NCBI GenBank assembly: GCA_964368445.1
Contig: CAYJAY010000012.1
Location: 1-57,069 of the forward strand
Reading direction: 5' to 3'
DNA length: 57,069 nucleotides
Source of the DNA: CAYJAY01 sp964368445
Lineage (GTDB): Bacteria; Bacillota; Clostridia; Oscillospirales; Ruminococcaceae
Shown: positions 33,199-42,383 of the stretch, piece after piece
How positions within the stretch are numbered: position 1 is the first letter of the stretch
How the letters are laid out: each line of letters begins with the position of its first letter
Translations under genes and position numbers: made by a program
The notes under the pieces: generated by a model
Told to the model about the DNA's origin: nothing
Database searches by the model: none
What the model saw: the letters and a program-made list of their open reading frames with translations, nothing else

Positions 33199-36100
33199 CT
33201 AGTTCTTGTTTTCAAAAAGAACTTTGTTTATATCGTCTATTATCGGCAAAGCCTCATCATATTCATATGAGCTTATATGTTCTTGAATGGATTTTAGCAA
33301 ACTTGAAACCTGTTCGCCCCAATCGAATTCGATAAGTTGACCCAATATATTTTCTATCTTTGTTATCTCGACAAACTGAATAGCCTCAACAAGATTTGGA
33401 AGCTGTTCTTTTATAACCGCTATCTCTCCTTTTGATTTGTCGTTATCTTCCACCTGTAGCGATCCTAAGAAATCTCTTATCGCTTCGAGTATATGATTAA
33501 AATCATCAAGGAAAAGCTCGACATTACTGTCGATAAACGCAAGATCGAAATCAACAGCGGCTTGTTCAAGCCTTAAAGCTGCGGCGGAAAGTTGCAACGC
33601 ACCAATCGAAGCCGAGGCGCTTTTAATCGCGTGAACTTCGGTTCTAAACGCGTTTATGTCTCTGTCTTGATACATCTCAAATATCTGCGACTGTTTTTTA
33701 AGTCCGTCGGAATAATATGTCCTTATGATGTCAACATAATTTTCTATGCTTCCACCCAAAAGATTTATGCCGTGGTCTACATCGATGTTTTTTATCTTGA
33801 TATCTGTTTCAATAACCGCAACTGTTTGGGTGGCTATTTTGGTAAACTCTTGTTTTTCTTTTGGTATCCATTTAAGCAAAATATCGTTAAGCTTGGTTGT
33901 TTCGATTGGTTTTGCCAAAAAGTCGTTCATACCTTCGCGGAGAAAAAGCTCTTTTGTTCCAAGTATCGCGTTTGCCGTCAACGCCACTATTGGGACGTTT
34001 TTAAAATAATCTCCCTCTAGTTTTCTAATTGTTACCGTTGCGTCAATCCCGTCCATGATTGGCATCATGTGATCCATAAACACAATGTCATAAACATTCT
34101 CTTTAATAAGCTCGACCGCTTCTAGCCCGTTCATCGCCGTTTCAATTTTAAAGCAATACGGTTTCATAAGTCCTTGTGCAACTTTAAGGTTAACCAAGTT
34201 GTCGTCAACAACCAAAATGCTTGCAGTGGGGGCAACAAACCTTAATGTGGAAAGAGTATCTTTGTTGCTTGATGTTATATCGTTAAATATATCTGCCAAT
34301 TGAATGCATGAAATCGGAAGATGAATGCATTCATAGTCCGCGCCAAAATCCATCTCTCCGTTTTCCGCCAAAACAACAATCTTTGAATTAAGCTTCTGAC
34401 GCTCTTTTAGTGATTTCACCTTGTTGAGATGAATCGACGGAGTTAAGATAAAATCATATTCAACATTGTTCAAAGTGTCATAAAGCATAGACTGATTTTG
34501 ACAAACCACACAATCAACCCCGAGATTATCCATGCTTTTCACTATTGATTCGATGTATTGTTCACGCGCATCATATAAAAGAACTGATTTTTGTTGTTTA
34601 ACTTCCGCAATAGGTTTATAGTCTAGATACTCTTGTTGGACAACAATTGTGAAAGTGGATCCTTTTCTGTAAACGCTGTCAAGCTTTATCGACCCGTTCA
34701 TCATCTCGCAAAGCCTTTTTGTAATCGCAAGTCCAAGACCTGTGCCCTCGATATTTCTGTTTTTCTTTGTGTTAACCCTTTCAAACTCATCAAAAAGATT
34801 TTTAGCATCCTCTTCTTTTATTCCAATTCCGGAGTCGTACACCGCAAATTGAAGTTCAATTTTCCCGTCTACGTATTCGCCCGTAACGTTAAGACCAATA
34901 TACCCCTTAGAGGTAAATTTAATGGCATTCACAAGCAAGTTAATGAGAATTTGTTTAATGCGTATCTCGTCGCCTATAAGCTTTGTCGGAAGTTTGCTGT
35001 CGATATAGGTAAAGAACCCAAGTGACTTATCTTCAAGGCGCACCCTTGACATGCTTATAACGTCGCTTAAAGCTTCCGCTAGGTCGTATTCCGAATTAAC
35101 AATATCGAGTTTTCCCGATTCAATCTTTGAGAAATCTAGTATATCGTTTATTATAGCAATCAAGTTACTTGACGCATTTTTAATTCCCAAAGCGTATTCC
35201 GTTACTGTATCTTCTTTGCTTTCGCGCAAGATTATCTCTGCCATTCCCGAAATTGCGTTCATCGGTGTTCGTATTTCATGGCTCATATTAGCAAGAAAGT
35301 TGCTTTTTGCTTGCGAACTCATAAGCGCTTCTTCGTGGGCTAGCCGTAGTTGTTCGTCAAATTCAACCTTTTGTATCGCGTTGGCGAATATAGTTCCGCT
35401 TATCGAGATCATGTTTTCCTCGACATCGGAAAAAACACGTTCATTTGCACAATCGTCTATGCCTATAAATCCCCAATGTTCGCCGTTTATATATATCGGT
35501 GAAATGATAAGAGATTTAATCCCTTGGAGCGCCATAAAAATATATTCAATAACCGAAAGATCTTTAGATAAAACATTTACCATCTTTTCGTTTTTCAAAT
35601 GCTCATAAATAGTTGGAAGATGTTTATTATACGAAACAAAATCCCCCGGTATTATATCACCCATAACGGTATCTATAATCTCTCGTTTGCTCATGCCGCT
35701 GTACATTTCGCTTGAAAAATCCGCAAAATTAAGTTCCTGCATCTTTGCTATCAGTTCATTTTCATCTAAAACAAAATCAAACTGTGAACGGTGGGCGGGG
35801 TAGCAACAAAGTTCGCCGTCTATCTCTTTGTTGCGCCAAATAGAGATACGGTTGCTACTTGTCGCTTCACACAACTCGTGTAGACACTGTTCTATAACTT
35901 CGTTTATATTTTGGCTCGAATTCAACGCTACCAGTCTTTGCGAAATATTGTTTACCGCAATCAACATTCTGTCTTGTTCCACAAGAGTTTTTGCACGTAT
36001 AGCAATTTGTTCTTCAAGGTTCAGTTGATAGTCTTCAAGCTTTTCCAATGCGCTTTCAAGGTTTTCTTGCGAACGTTTCAAACTATCGATGTTAAGGTGT

Positions 36101-36852
36101 CCGCCAATCAGCCTTGTGGCGTTTCCTTCCGAATCCCACGAAACAATCGTTCCAATGTCCTTGGTCCAATGTGGTGTTCCGTCTTTGTGAATCATTCTGA
36201 TTTCACATTCGTATTTTGCGGTTTTTCCGCTTACGTAGTCATCAAGATTGGTCAACGCCGTTTCAAGATCCGCAGGATATATCATGCTTTCCCACTCTTC
36301 AAGCGAGCCGGTGATATCTTGTTCGGTATATCCAAGCATTCTTAAGTATTCTTTGTTATATTCGATTTTGTTTCCGGCAATGTCCCAATCCCACGTGCCA
36401 AACTCCGCAGCATTAATCGCAAGGTTTAAAATTTCTGTACTTTCACGTAGTTTAACCTCTGTCGCTTTTATATGAGTAATGTCCTGAAGCACGCCACACA
36501 ACACAAGCGGTTTTCCGTCTTTGTCATATTCCGTGACTTTTCCTTTGTCGTGCCCCCAAATTATGCTACCGTCTTTTTTGACCATGCGAAACTCAGCTTC
36601 ATACACTTCGCATTGTCCCGAAACATGCTTTTCAACCATTTCGTTTGCATATTCAAGGTCGTCCGGCAAAAGCATGTTTTCCCATGTCGAAACGTCAAAC
36701 TTCAACTCGTCTAACTCATATCCAACTATCTCGGCCCACTCTTTGCTATATGTAACATGTCCCGTTTCAAGATCCCAAACCCAACAGCCTATCTTAGTTA
36801 TCGACATCATCTCGATCATCTGTTTTTCGGTAAGTTGAAGTTGTTCGCTCAT
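33199..36852 (-). CDS. soluble hybrid histidine kinase PAS-PAS-GAF-HisKA-HATPase-REC-REC-HPt
   Basis: A 1217-residue cytosolic kinase; no membrane segment is seen. PAS domains lie at about 12-130 and 138-255, each with a PAC tail. A short coiled coil and a GAF domain (about 290-500) follow. The HisKA motif NMSHEIRTPMN has the phospho-acceptor H525, and the ATPase has GIGIKEEDA and GTGLGLAI. The first receiver-like domain (about 765-880) lacks the usual acidic cluster and phospho-Asp, so it looks degenerate. The second has ILVVDDN and D927 in FMDHMMPIMDG. The HPt domain has H1074 in VHAIKSASASIGA. It overlaps the HD-GYP regulator gene by 4 bp, so the two are surely one system. Confidence 0.93.
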   Translation of the reverse strand: MSEQLQLTEKQMIEMMSITKIGCWVWDLETGHVTYSKEWAEIVGYELDELKFDVSTWENMLLPDDLEYANEMVEKHVSGQCEVYEAEFRMVKKDGSIIWGHDKGKVTEYDKDGKPLVLCGVLQDITHIKATEVKLRESTEILNLAINAAEFGTWDWDIAGNKIEYNKEYLRMLGYTEQDITGSLEEWESMIYPADLETALTNLDDYVSGKTAKYECEIRMIHKDGTPHWTKDIGTIVSWDSEGNATRLIGGHLNIDSLKRSQENLESALEKLEDYQLNLEEQIAIRAKTLVEQDRMLIAVNNISQRLVALNSSQNINEVIEQCLHELCEATSSNRISIWRNKEIDGELCCYPAHRSQFDFVLDENELIAKMQELNFADFSSEMYSGMSKREIIDTVMGDIIPGDFVSYNKHLPTIYEHLKNEKMVNVLSKDLSVIEYIFMALQGIKSLIISPIYINGEHWGFIGIDDCANERVFSDVEENMISISGTIFANAIQKVEFDEQLRLAHEEALMSSQAKSNFLANMSHEIRTPMNAISGMAEIILRESKEDTVTEYALGIKNASSNLIAIINDILDFSKIESGKLDIVNSEYDLAEALSDVISMSRVRLEDKSLGFFTYIDSKLPTKLIGDEIRIKQILINLLVNAIKFTSKGYIGLNVTGEYVDGKIELQFAVYDSGIGIKEEDAKNLFDEFERVNTKKNRNIEGTGLGLAITKRLCEMMNGSIKLDSVYRKGSTFTIVVQQEYLDYKPIAEVKQQKSVLLYDAREQYIESIVKSMDNLGVDCVVCQNQSMLYDTLNNVEYDFILTPSIHLNKVKSLKERQKLNSKIVVLAENGEMDFGADYECIHLPISCIQLADIFNDITSSNKDTLSTLRFVAPTASILVVDDNLVNLKVAQGLMKPYCFKIETAMNGLEAVELIKENVYDIVFMDHMMPIMDGIDATVTIRKLEGDYFKNVPIVALTANAILGTKELFLREGMNDFLAKPIETTKLNDILLKWIPKEKQEFTKIATQTVAVIETDIKIKNIDVDHGINLLGGSIENYVDIIRTYYSDGLKKQSQIFEMYQDRDINAFRTEVHAIKSASASIGALQLSAAALRLEQAAVDFDLAFIDSNVELFLDDFNHILEAIRDFLGSLQVEDNDKSKGEIAVIKEQLPNLVEAIQFVEITKIENILGQLIEFDWGEQVSSLLKSIQEHISSYEYDEALPIIDDINKVLFENKN

Positions 36853-37946
36853 TGGTCGCCTCCATAAGCATTCTCTTGTGAAATTTCTTTAAAAGTATCG
36901 GCAACGGTCATGAAAACCGAAACCAATTCGGGGTCAAAATGGGTTCCGCAATCTTTCAAAATAATATCAACCGCCTGTTCATGTCTCATTGCGGGCTTAT
37001 ATGGTCTAACCGAAATAAGAGCGTCATACACATCAACAATAGCCATAAGCCTTCCGCTTATCGGAATTTCCTTTTCTTTAAGCCCCAACGGATAGCCCGT
37101 TCCGTTCCATTTTTCATGATGAGTTTTTGCAAACTCTGCCGCCACTCTCAAAAATTCAAAATCTTGGACATCTCGCATCGAATAGGAAATCGCTTGTTCC
37201 CCAATTATGGTATGTTTTTTCATGATGTTAAACTCATCTTCGGTAAGTCGACCTTCTTTAAAAAGAATACTATCCGAAATTGAAATCTTCCCTACATCAT
37301 GCATCTGGGAAGCATGAGCATAAAGTTCGGCATCTATGTTTTGCATCTCCTCGGAGTACACGTTTTGTTGCTTAACGCTATCTATCAAAATCTTCATAAA
37401 AGTTCTTGTTCGATATATATGTCCACCGGTAGAGCCGTCTCGCTTTTCGACCAAATCGGACAGAGCATGAACCACCGCATACTGCATCTCTGTTATTGCG
37501 CTTGTTTTTTCTTTAACCATCTTTTCAAGATTATTGCTGTAGTTTTGAAGTTCATTTTGTTGATAGGCAAGTTTTACGTGTAGTTCAACCCTTTTTTGAA
37601 GTAAAGGAAACGAAAACGGCTTTATTATATAATCAACCGCTCCGAGGTTTAGCCCTTCAAACTCGCTGTTCATATCCCCTTTTGCGGTTACAAATATAAC
37701 CGGTATATCGCAGATTGGCACAGGCATTTTTTTAATCTCTTTTATAACGTCAAAACCACTAAGCCCCGGCATATCAACATCCAACAAAATAATGTCAGGC
37801 CGTACTTTTGCCAGAATAGCAAGCGCCTTTTCTCCATTAGGAATGAGAACTACGTCATAAAGTTCATCCAATGCTTTTCGTGCAATGTTTAAATTTGTGA
37901 CGTTATCATCCACAATCATAATTTTATTTTTTCTTTTTTCGGACAT
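36849..37946 (-). CDS. response regulator with HD-GYP phosphodiesterase output
   Basis: A 365-residue protein. The receiver domain has IMIVDDN and D56 in LLDVDMPG. A coiled linker is followed by an HD-GYP domain with MHDVGKI (the HD pair), KKHTIIGE and HHEKWNGTGYP, all metal and substrate motifs intact. Such proteins hydrolyse cyclic di-GMP or, in some groups, 3',3'-cGAMP when phosphorylated. The start is set by GGAGAGG close to the ATG; an upstream frame would add 19 residues. The stop codon overlaps the start of the hybrid kinase in an ATGA arrangement. The kinase HPt domain is the probable phosphate donor. Confidence 0.94.
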   Translation of the reverse strand: MSEKRKNKIMIVDDNVTNLNIARKALDELYDVVLIPNGEKALAILAKVRPDIILLDVDMPGLSGFDVIKEIKKMPVPICDIPVIFVTAKGDMNSEFEGLNLGAVDYIIKPFSFPLLQKRVELHVKLAYQQNELQNYSNNLEKMVKEKTSAITEMQYAVVHALSDLVEKRDGSTGGHIYRTRTFMKILIDSVKQQNVYSEEMQNIDAELYAHASQMHDVGKISISDSILFKEGRLTEDEFNIMKKHTIIGEQAISYSMRDVQDFEFLRVAAEFAKTHHEKWNGTGYPLGLKEKEIPISGRLMAIVDVYDALISVRPYKPAMRHEQAVDIILKDCGTHFDPELVSVFMTVADTFKEISQENAYGGDQ

Positions 37947-38022
37947 ATCGCCTCTCCGCAACTTAAAGTTTAATTGTTTTGTCAGATTTTGTTTGTTCGT
38001 CAAATAATATCATATACAATAT

Positions 38023-38051
38023 ATTCTATTTTATATACATTAAAAAGTCAA
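38023..38051 (-). promoter_or_regulatory. promoter of the HD-GYP/kinase operon
   Basis: On the minus strand, TTGACT and TAGAAT are 17 bp apart, 77 bp before the regulator start codon. Confidence 0.65.
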
Positions 38052-38111
38052 TTTTAAAATGTAAAATTTTATATTTTTTGATATATAGTTAAAACATTTT
38101 GAAAATCATAA

Positions 38112-38153
38112 AAAGAGTCCGCAAATCCTTTAATATATAGGTTTTTTCGGACT
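38112..38153 (-). terminator. terminator-like hairpin, proximal
   Basis: AGTCCG and CGGACT arms, with further AAA/TTT and CCT/AGG pairs inside. On the minus strand they are followed by five T. It is the second of two hairpins after the SGNH gene. Confidence 0.5.
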
Positions 38154-38216
38154 AAGATTTGTTTGATTTTAAGTGGCTTAACTATATTGTTCACAAAAAA
38201 TTTGAATTTTAAAACC

Positions 38217-38253
38217 AAAAACGGATTTACAAAAAATCATAAATCCGTTTTTT
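38217..38253 (-). terminator. terminator after the SGNH hydrolase gene, bidirectional
   Basis: A perfect ACGGATTTA/TAAATCCGT stem, extended by flanking A and T runs, with a 10-base loop. It works in either direction and lies 47 bp past the SGNH stop. Confidence 0.75.
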
Positions 38254-38299
38254 ATTAAATTAATTTAAATAAATAGCATCTCAAAAACCAAACCGCAGT

Positions 38300-39886
38300 C
38301 TATGCTGTGGGAACTGTCTCCGGAGTTTGCTCGGCTGGGGTAGGTTCCGGAACAATAGGTTCGGGAGCCGGAGGCACAGGTTCGGTAGTCTGCACCGGCG
38401 GTTCTGGCGCAGCAGTCTGCACCGGCGGTTCTGGCGCGGTAGTCTGCGCCGGAGGTTCGGGCACGGTAGTCTGCACCGGCGGTTCAGGGACAGTAGTCTG
38501 CACCGGTGCCGGCGTTTGAACCGGCGCGGGTTCAGGCGTTTGAACCACAGGGGCCGGAATGATTATATCATATGTCACAGTAAACGTAACCGTTACTCCT
38601 GCCGCTGAATAGCTTACATTGACGTTTGTTATATTTCCGCCGGCAAACTGTCCAAGGATTGAACCAATTATAGCCTCTTCCATTCCGGCAGAAGCGTCAC
38701 CGCCCGAAGCTGTGTAGCCTACGGCAGGCCCCGGAGACGTTGTTTCTCCGGCGTTGAGTCCCCTTTGTCCGCTTCGCGCAACTATCTGCGACGTTATATA
38801 TCCTATGTTTAATCCTGTGGTTACATTTCCTGTGCCGCCATCTCCGGCAGGAGGAACGGTTGGAACAGGCGTTGGCGGATATCCTCTGTTTGGAATGTCT
38901 TCAAGCGGCATAGGCCTTGTGTCCTCTGTGTCAAGGCTGTGCGTCAAAAGATAGTCGACCAAATCTTCGACAGCCTCTCTTGTGAGATGCAATCCGTCGT
39001 TGTCAACATATTCTTCTTTGATATATCCGCTTTCGTCAACCAAAAGCTCGTAATAGTTAAGATATCTAAGCCCTCGTTCTTTTGCCAAATCAAGCAAAGC
39101 GGCATTGAATTCGTTAACCACCTCGTTATTAAAAGCTTTGTCAATGTAGTCGCCAATCGGGTGGATTGACGCAATGATTACATCGCTGTATGGGTACACC
39201 TCTTCTATCGCGTCGAGAGCCTCACCATAGTGTTCGATAAACTCGGTCACCGAAAGATCTTTCAAATCGTTTGTGCCAAAATTAAATATAATTCTTCTTG
39301 GCTGAACAATCTCTATCGCTTCGGGAATAGTAACTGCTCCACTTATCCCCGAAAAATAGATGCAACTTTTAGTTAAAAACTGACGTATTCCCATTCCATC
39401 CCACGCAAGGGTTTGAGAATATGGAACTGCGTCAAAAGTTTGAAAACGATTGGTGTTGCTGTCTCCGATGAAAATGGTTTCTTCAAGATATTTTTCTCCG
39501 GCATTTGGGGTTTCTTCCAACAAAACTCCCTCATACTCGTCTTTGTCGATCACCTGGACCGGTATCGTTTCAACCACAGGCCCCGGGTCTTCCGGAATTT
39601 CGGATGTCGGCGCATTTGATCTGTTAGAAAGAGCAACCGCAATAAACCCCGCCACAATAAAAACAATGAGCGCGATTATAATGTTTGAAGCATTTTTTTG
39701 AACAAACCCGACAAAACCTTTCTTTTTCGGTTGTTTGCTAACCGAAACTATCTTTTCTTCTTTGTTTATCTTGTCGGTTAAAATTTCAAGTTTTTGCGAT
39801 ATCTTTTTAAATTTTTCGGTACTGCCCTTAGACCCCGACGAGGAGGTTTTAGTGTCGACTATTCCAACATCTTTTTTGAAAACCAT
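38300..39886 (-). CDS. membrane-anchored SGNH/GDSL hydrolase with Pro-Thr repeat tail
   Basis: A 528-residue protein. A cytoplasmic Lys/Ser-rich N-terminus is followed by one membrane helix at about residues 65-88 (ASNIIIALIVFIVAGFIAVAL). The extracellular SGNH fold has FIGDSNTNRF (catalytic Ser), NFGTNDLKD (block III) and VDNDGLHLTREA (catalytic Asp-His). A Gly/Thr linker comes next, and the tail is built of a nine-residue VQTTVPEPP-type repeat. SGNH enzymes often remove or add acetyl groups on wall polysaccharide or peptidoglycan; no substrate can be named here. The repeat tail probably spans or contacts the wall. An AGGTG site precedes the ATG. Confidence 0.85.
   Translation of the reverse strand: MVFKKDVGIVDTKTSSSGSKGSTEKFKKISQKLEILTDKINKEEKIVSVSKQPKKKGFVGFVQKNASNIIIALIVFIVAGFIAVALSNRSNAPTSEIPEDPGPVVETIPVQVIDKDEYEGVLLEETPNAGEKYLEETIFIGDSNTNRFQTFDAVPYSQTLAWDGMGIRQFLTKSCIYFSGISGAVTIPEAIEIVQPRRIIFNFGTNDLKDLSVTEFIEHYGEALDAIEEVYPYSDVIIASIHPIGDYIDKAFNNEVVNEFNAALLDLAKERGLRYLNYYELLVDESGYIKEEYVDNDGLHLTREAVEDLVDYLLTHSLDTEDTRPMPLEDIPNRGYPPTPVPTVPPAGDGGTGNVTTGLNIGYITSQIVARSGQRGLNAGETTSPGPAVGYTASGGDASAGMEEAIIGSILGQFAGGNITNVNVSYSAAGVTVTFTVTYDIIIPAPVVQTPEPAPVQTPAPVQTTVPEPPVQTTVPEPPAQTTAPEPPVQTAAPEPPVQTTEPVPPAPEPIVPEPTPAEQTPETVPTA
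38388..38510 (-). repeat. 27-bp tandem repeat coding the Pro-Thr tail
   Basis: About 4.5 copies of a 27-bp unit, adjoining more decayed copies on both sides. Each encodes nine residues of the VQTTVPEPP type. The DNA copies are very close, so expansion or contraction is likely to be recent. Confidence 0.85.
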
Positions 39887-39942
39887 TTAACACCTGAATT
39901 ATCGTTTTATTCTTATTATAAACACTGTGGAAATCCACACAG

Positions 39943-39982
39943 CGAACTCATATAATATTTGAAACAATATCATATGAGTTCG
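39943..39982. other. strong palindromic hairpin between the CD1247-type and SGNH genes
   Basis: CGAACTCATAT and ATATGAGTTCG form a perfect 11-bp stem with an 18-base loop in the 109-bp intergenic gap. There is no clear T run, so it may be an mRNA processing or stability element, or a weak terminator. Confidence 0.5.
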
Positions 39983-39995
39983 ACTCTAAAACTAT

Positions 39996-40508
39996 CTATT
40001 TTTTTGTTGTTTTTTTCTTTTCGGGTTGTTTCTCTGTTTTTTCTTTGCTTTCTTCTTCCTCTTGTTTTTCCAATTTTTCTCCGTGTGAGCTACAACTTTC
40101 ACAGTCACATTCGAAGTCAAACTCTAAAGTTTCGCCACAGTTCGGGCAAAGAATGTCACCCTCTAAAAGTGTATCCTCATCTATACAGATGCTCTCGCTA
40201 CATTTCGGGCAAACAACATCATAGAATGTTTCGTCGTTATCGTCATCATAGTCGAAATCATCGTCATCCCCAAAACTCACCTCGTCCAAAAATTCAAGCT
40301 CATCTTCAATTGAATCAAGGCTGTCGCAAACCGCGTCGTACCCTTCGTAAAGGTTGTCTATTTCGTCGTTTATGTCTTCGATAGAAGAAGCAAGCGACAA
40401 CAAAACTTCCATCATTGTGTCAACAACTTTTTGCTCTTTTTTCCCAAACTTTAAATCAGAACCTTCCAAAAGGCCTTCGAGGTATGCAACTTTTTCTTTT
40501 ATTTTCAT
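39996..40508 (-). CDS. CD1247-type acidic zinc-ribbon protein
   Basis: A 170-residue protein. The N-terminal helix MKIKEKVAYLEGLLEGSDL matches the CD1247 N-terminal domain of Clostridia. A predicted coiled coil follows, then a very acidic stretch (FGDDDDFDYDDDNDE). A zinc ribbon has CPKC and CPNC knuckles, followed by a second cluster CDCESC. The tail is Lys/Glu-rich. In Clostridia this gene regularly sits beside efp and the Xaa-Pro peptidase, exactly as here, but its function is not known. Three 14-bp direct repeats lie upstream. It should be cytosolic. Confidence 0.85.
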   Translation of the reverse strand: MKIKEKVAYLEGLLEGSDLKFGKKEQKVVDTMMEVLLSLASSIEDINDEIDNLYEGYDAVCDSLDSIEDELEFLDEVSFGDDDDFDYDDDNDETFYDVVCPKCSESICIDEDTLLEGDILCPNCGETLEFDFECDCESCSSHGEKLEKQEEEESKEKTEKQPEKKKTTKK

Positions 40509-40574
40509 AAACTTCTTACCAATCCTTCCATATTTCGACTTTGTTTAATTTTCCACACATCTACTGCAAAACCG

Positions 40575-40616
40575 TTGTGCTACACTAGTTGTGTTACACC
40601 ATATGTGTTACACTCT
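40575..40616. repeat. three 14-bp direct repeats with GTGNTACAC core
   Basis: Three adjacent 14-bp units with cores GTGCTACAC, GTGTTACAC and GTGTTACAC. Each core is near-palindromic (GTG...CAC). The last copy runs into the final codons of efp. They lie about 65-110 bp before the CD1247-type gene and could be binding sites for a regulator or a hairpin-forming spacer. Confidence 0.7.
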
Positions 40617-41165
40617 TTCGATGTACTCGCCTGTGCGTGTGTCGATTTTAATTTTATCACCGATGTTGAGGAAAAGCGGAACCCTTACTTCTGCTCCCGT
40701 TTCGACGGTTGCCGGTTTAAGGGTGTTGGTTGCTGTGTTTCCTTTGAAGCCGGGGTCGGTTTGAATAACTTCAAGTTGAACAAAGTTCGGGGGTTCAATT
40801 CCAAACACCTTTCCTTTGTACGAAAGTATTTTTATATCCTCGTCTTCTTTAACAAACTTAAAGCTATCGGGAAGATCTGCTTCGGAAATAGGAACTTGTT
40901 CGTATGTTTCATTTTCCATGAAATAGTAAAGCCCACTGTCGTTGTATGAATATTTACATTCCCTACGGTCGATAAACGCACTTTCGAACTTATCGGTCGG
41001 GTTAAAAGAACGATCTACAACCGCACCCGAAATTACATTTCTTATCTTTGTTCTTACAAAAGCCGCGCCTTTGCCGGGTTTAACATGTTGAAACTCTATG
41101 ATTTGAAATACATTTCCTTCGTCCTCAAATGTTACACCATTTCTAAAATCGCCTGCTGATACCAT
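40608..41165 (-). CDS. efp: translation elongation factor P
   Basis: A 185-residue protein of three beta-barrel domains. The N-terminal loop QHVKPGKGAAFVRTK carries the lysine that is modified in many bacteria. ADLPDSFKFVKEDEDI, FVQLEVIQTDPGFKGNTATN and VPLFLNIGDKIKIDTRTGEYIERV follow. EF-P relieves ribosome stalling at polyproline; the proline-rich tail of the nearby SGNH protein would need it. The PGKGAA loop is of the lysine type, but no EF-P modification gene is in the window. An AAGGAG site precedes the ATG. Confidence 0.97.
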   Translation of the reverse strand: MVSAGDFRNGVTFEDEGNVFQIIEFQHVKPGKGAAFVRTKIRNVISGAVVDRSFNPTDKFESAFIDRRECKYSYNDSGLYYFMENETYEQVPISEADLPDSFKFVKEDEDIKILSYKGKVFGIEPPNFVQLEVIQTDPGFKGNTATNTLKPATVETGAEVRVPLFLNIGDKIKIDTRTGEYIERV

Positions 41166-41303
41166 TTATATTTCTCCTTAAAATAATTGTCCTAAATATT
41201 CTATCATAAAACTATTATGATTTTCAACTATATAACATAATAATTAACTCTAGCCAATTATTATGTATTGTTAATTGCTAACTATCGCTATTTTTTCAAA
41301 ACT

Positions 41304-42368
41304 TTATATAACCATTAATTGTTCACTTGAAGTCGTGAAAACCGAAAAACCGTCGTTTGTAACCACACCAATGTCCTCGACGCGAACCCCAAAGTTCCCT
41401 TCTAAATAGATACCGGGTTCAACCGTCATAACCGTTCCAACGTTCAAAATTTGATTTGAAACATGTGAAAACGCCGGGGTTTCGTGGATTTCAAGCCCCA
41501 CCGAATGTCCAAGGCCGTGGCCAAATTTATTTTTGTATTCGCCGCTATCTATAAAGTTCCTTGCCGCTGCGTCGATGTCGCTACATTTTTCGCCCGGTCG
41601 TATCATTGCAATAGCCATGTTTTTTGCCTTTACCACCGTTTTATATACGTCTTGTTGTTGTTTTGTCGCTTCACCGATAAAAAAAGTTCGTGTCATATCA
41701 GAACGATATCCGTTTACCGTCGCGCCAAAATCCAACAATATAATATCTTGTTTTGAAAGTTTACATTCGCTTGGCCTACCATGTGGCAAAGAGGTTCTTT
41801 GTCCAAAAAGGACAATAGTTTCAAACGACGCACCCGAACTTCCGTTTTGCCTCATTATATATTCAAGCCTCGCCGCAACCTCGTTTTCTGTGACACCGGG
41901 TTTTATATGTTCCAAAAGTTCTAAAAAAGATCTGTCCGCAATGCTTTGCGCTTTTCTTATGTCGTTTAACTCTTGTTCGGATTTAACTGTTCTTTGTTCC
42001 TTTATACAGATTGTAACCTCTTTTTTGGGGACAAATTCAATCTCATTCAAACTTTCCTCAAACCTTTTCAAAGTAGAAAAAGTTATATCATGTTCAAGGT
42101 AAACTTGTTTTATCGAATTGTTTGACAAAATCTCTTTTGCGTCGTCGTAAAAATTAGAGGACAAGACAATCTGTGCGAAACCAATAGCTTTTTTTGCCGC
42201 TTCAAAATATCTTGAATCAACCAAAACATAGCTGTTTCTTTTTGTTATAATCACCAAGCCTGCCGAAGAGACAAATCCTGTTAGATATCTTCGATTGAAT
42301 TTATCGCTTATGATAATTGCTTGGTCATGCTCTATAAGTTCACAAAGCTTTTTTGTTTTTTCATTCAT
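41304..42368 (-). CDS. Xaa-Pro aminopeptidase (M24 family)
   Basis: A 354-residue peptidase with a creatinase-like N-domain (residues 1-125) and a pita-bread catalytic domain. The metal ligands are in place: the two Asp in LLDFGATVNGYRSDMTRTF, His in GHGLGHSVGLEIHE, Glu in TVEPGIYLEG and Glu in VRVEDIGVV. It removes N-terminal residues ahead of proline. It belongs to the YqhT group that lies next to efp in many Firmicutes. A 138-bp gap separates it from efp. It is cytosolic. Confidence 0.95.
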   Translation of the reverse strand: MNEKTKKLCELIEHDQAIIISDKFNRRYLTGFVSSAGLVIITKRNSYVLVDSRYFEAAKKAIGFAQIVLSSNFYDDAKEILSNNSIKQVYLEHDITFSTLKRFEESLNEIEFVPKKEVTICIKEQRTVKSEQELNDIRKAQSIADRSFLELLEHIKPGVTENEVAARLEYIMRQNGSSGASFETIVLFGQRTSLPHGRPSECKLSKQDIILLDFGATVNGYRSDMTRTFFIGEATKQQQDVYKTVVKAKNMAIAMIRPGEKCSDIDAAARNFIDSGEYKNKFGHGLGHSVGLEIHETPAFSHVSNQILNVGTVMTVEPGIYLEGNFGVRVEDIGVVTNDGFSVFTTSSEQLMVI

Positions 42369-42383
42369 TTAAATATTCATTCC

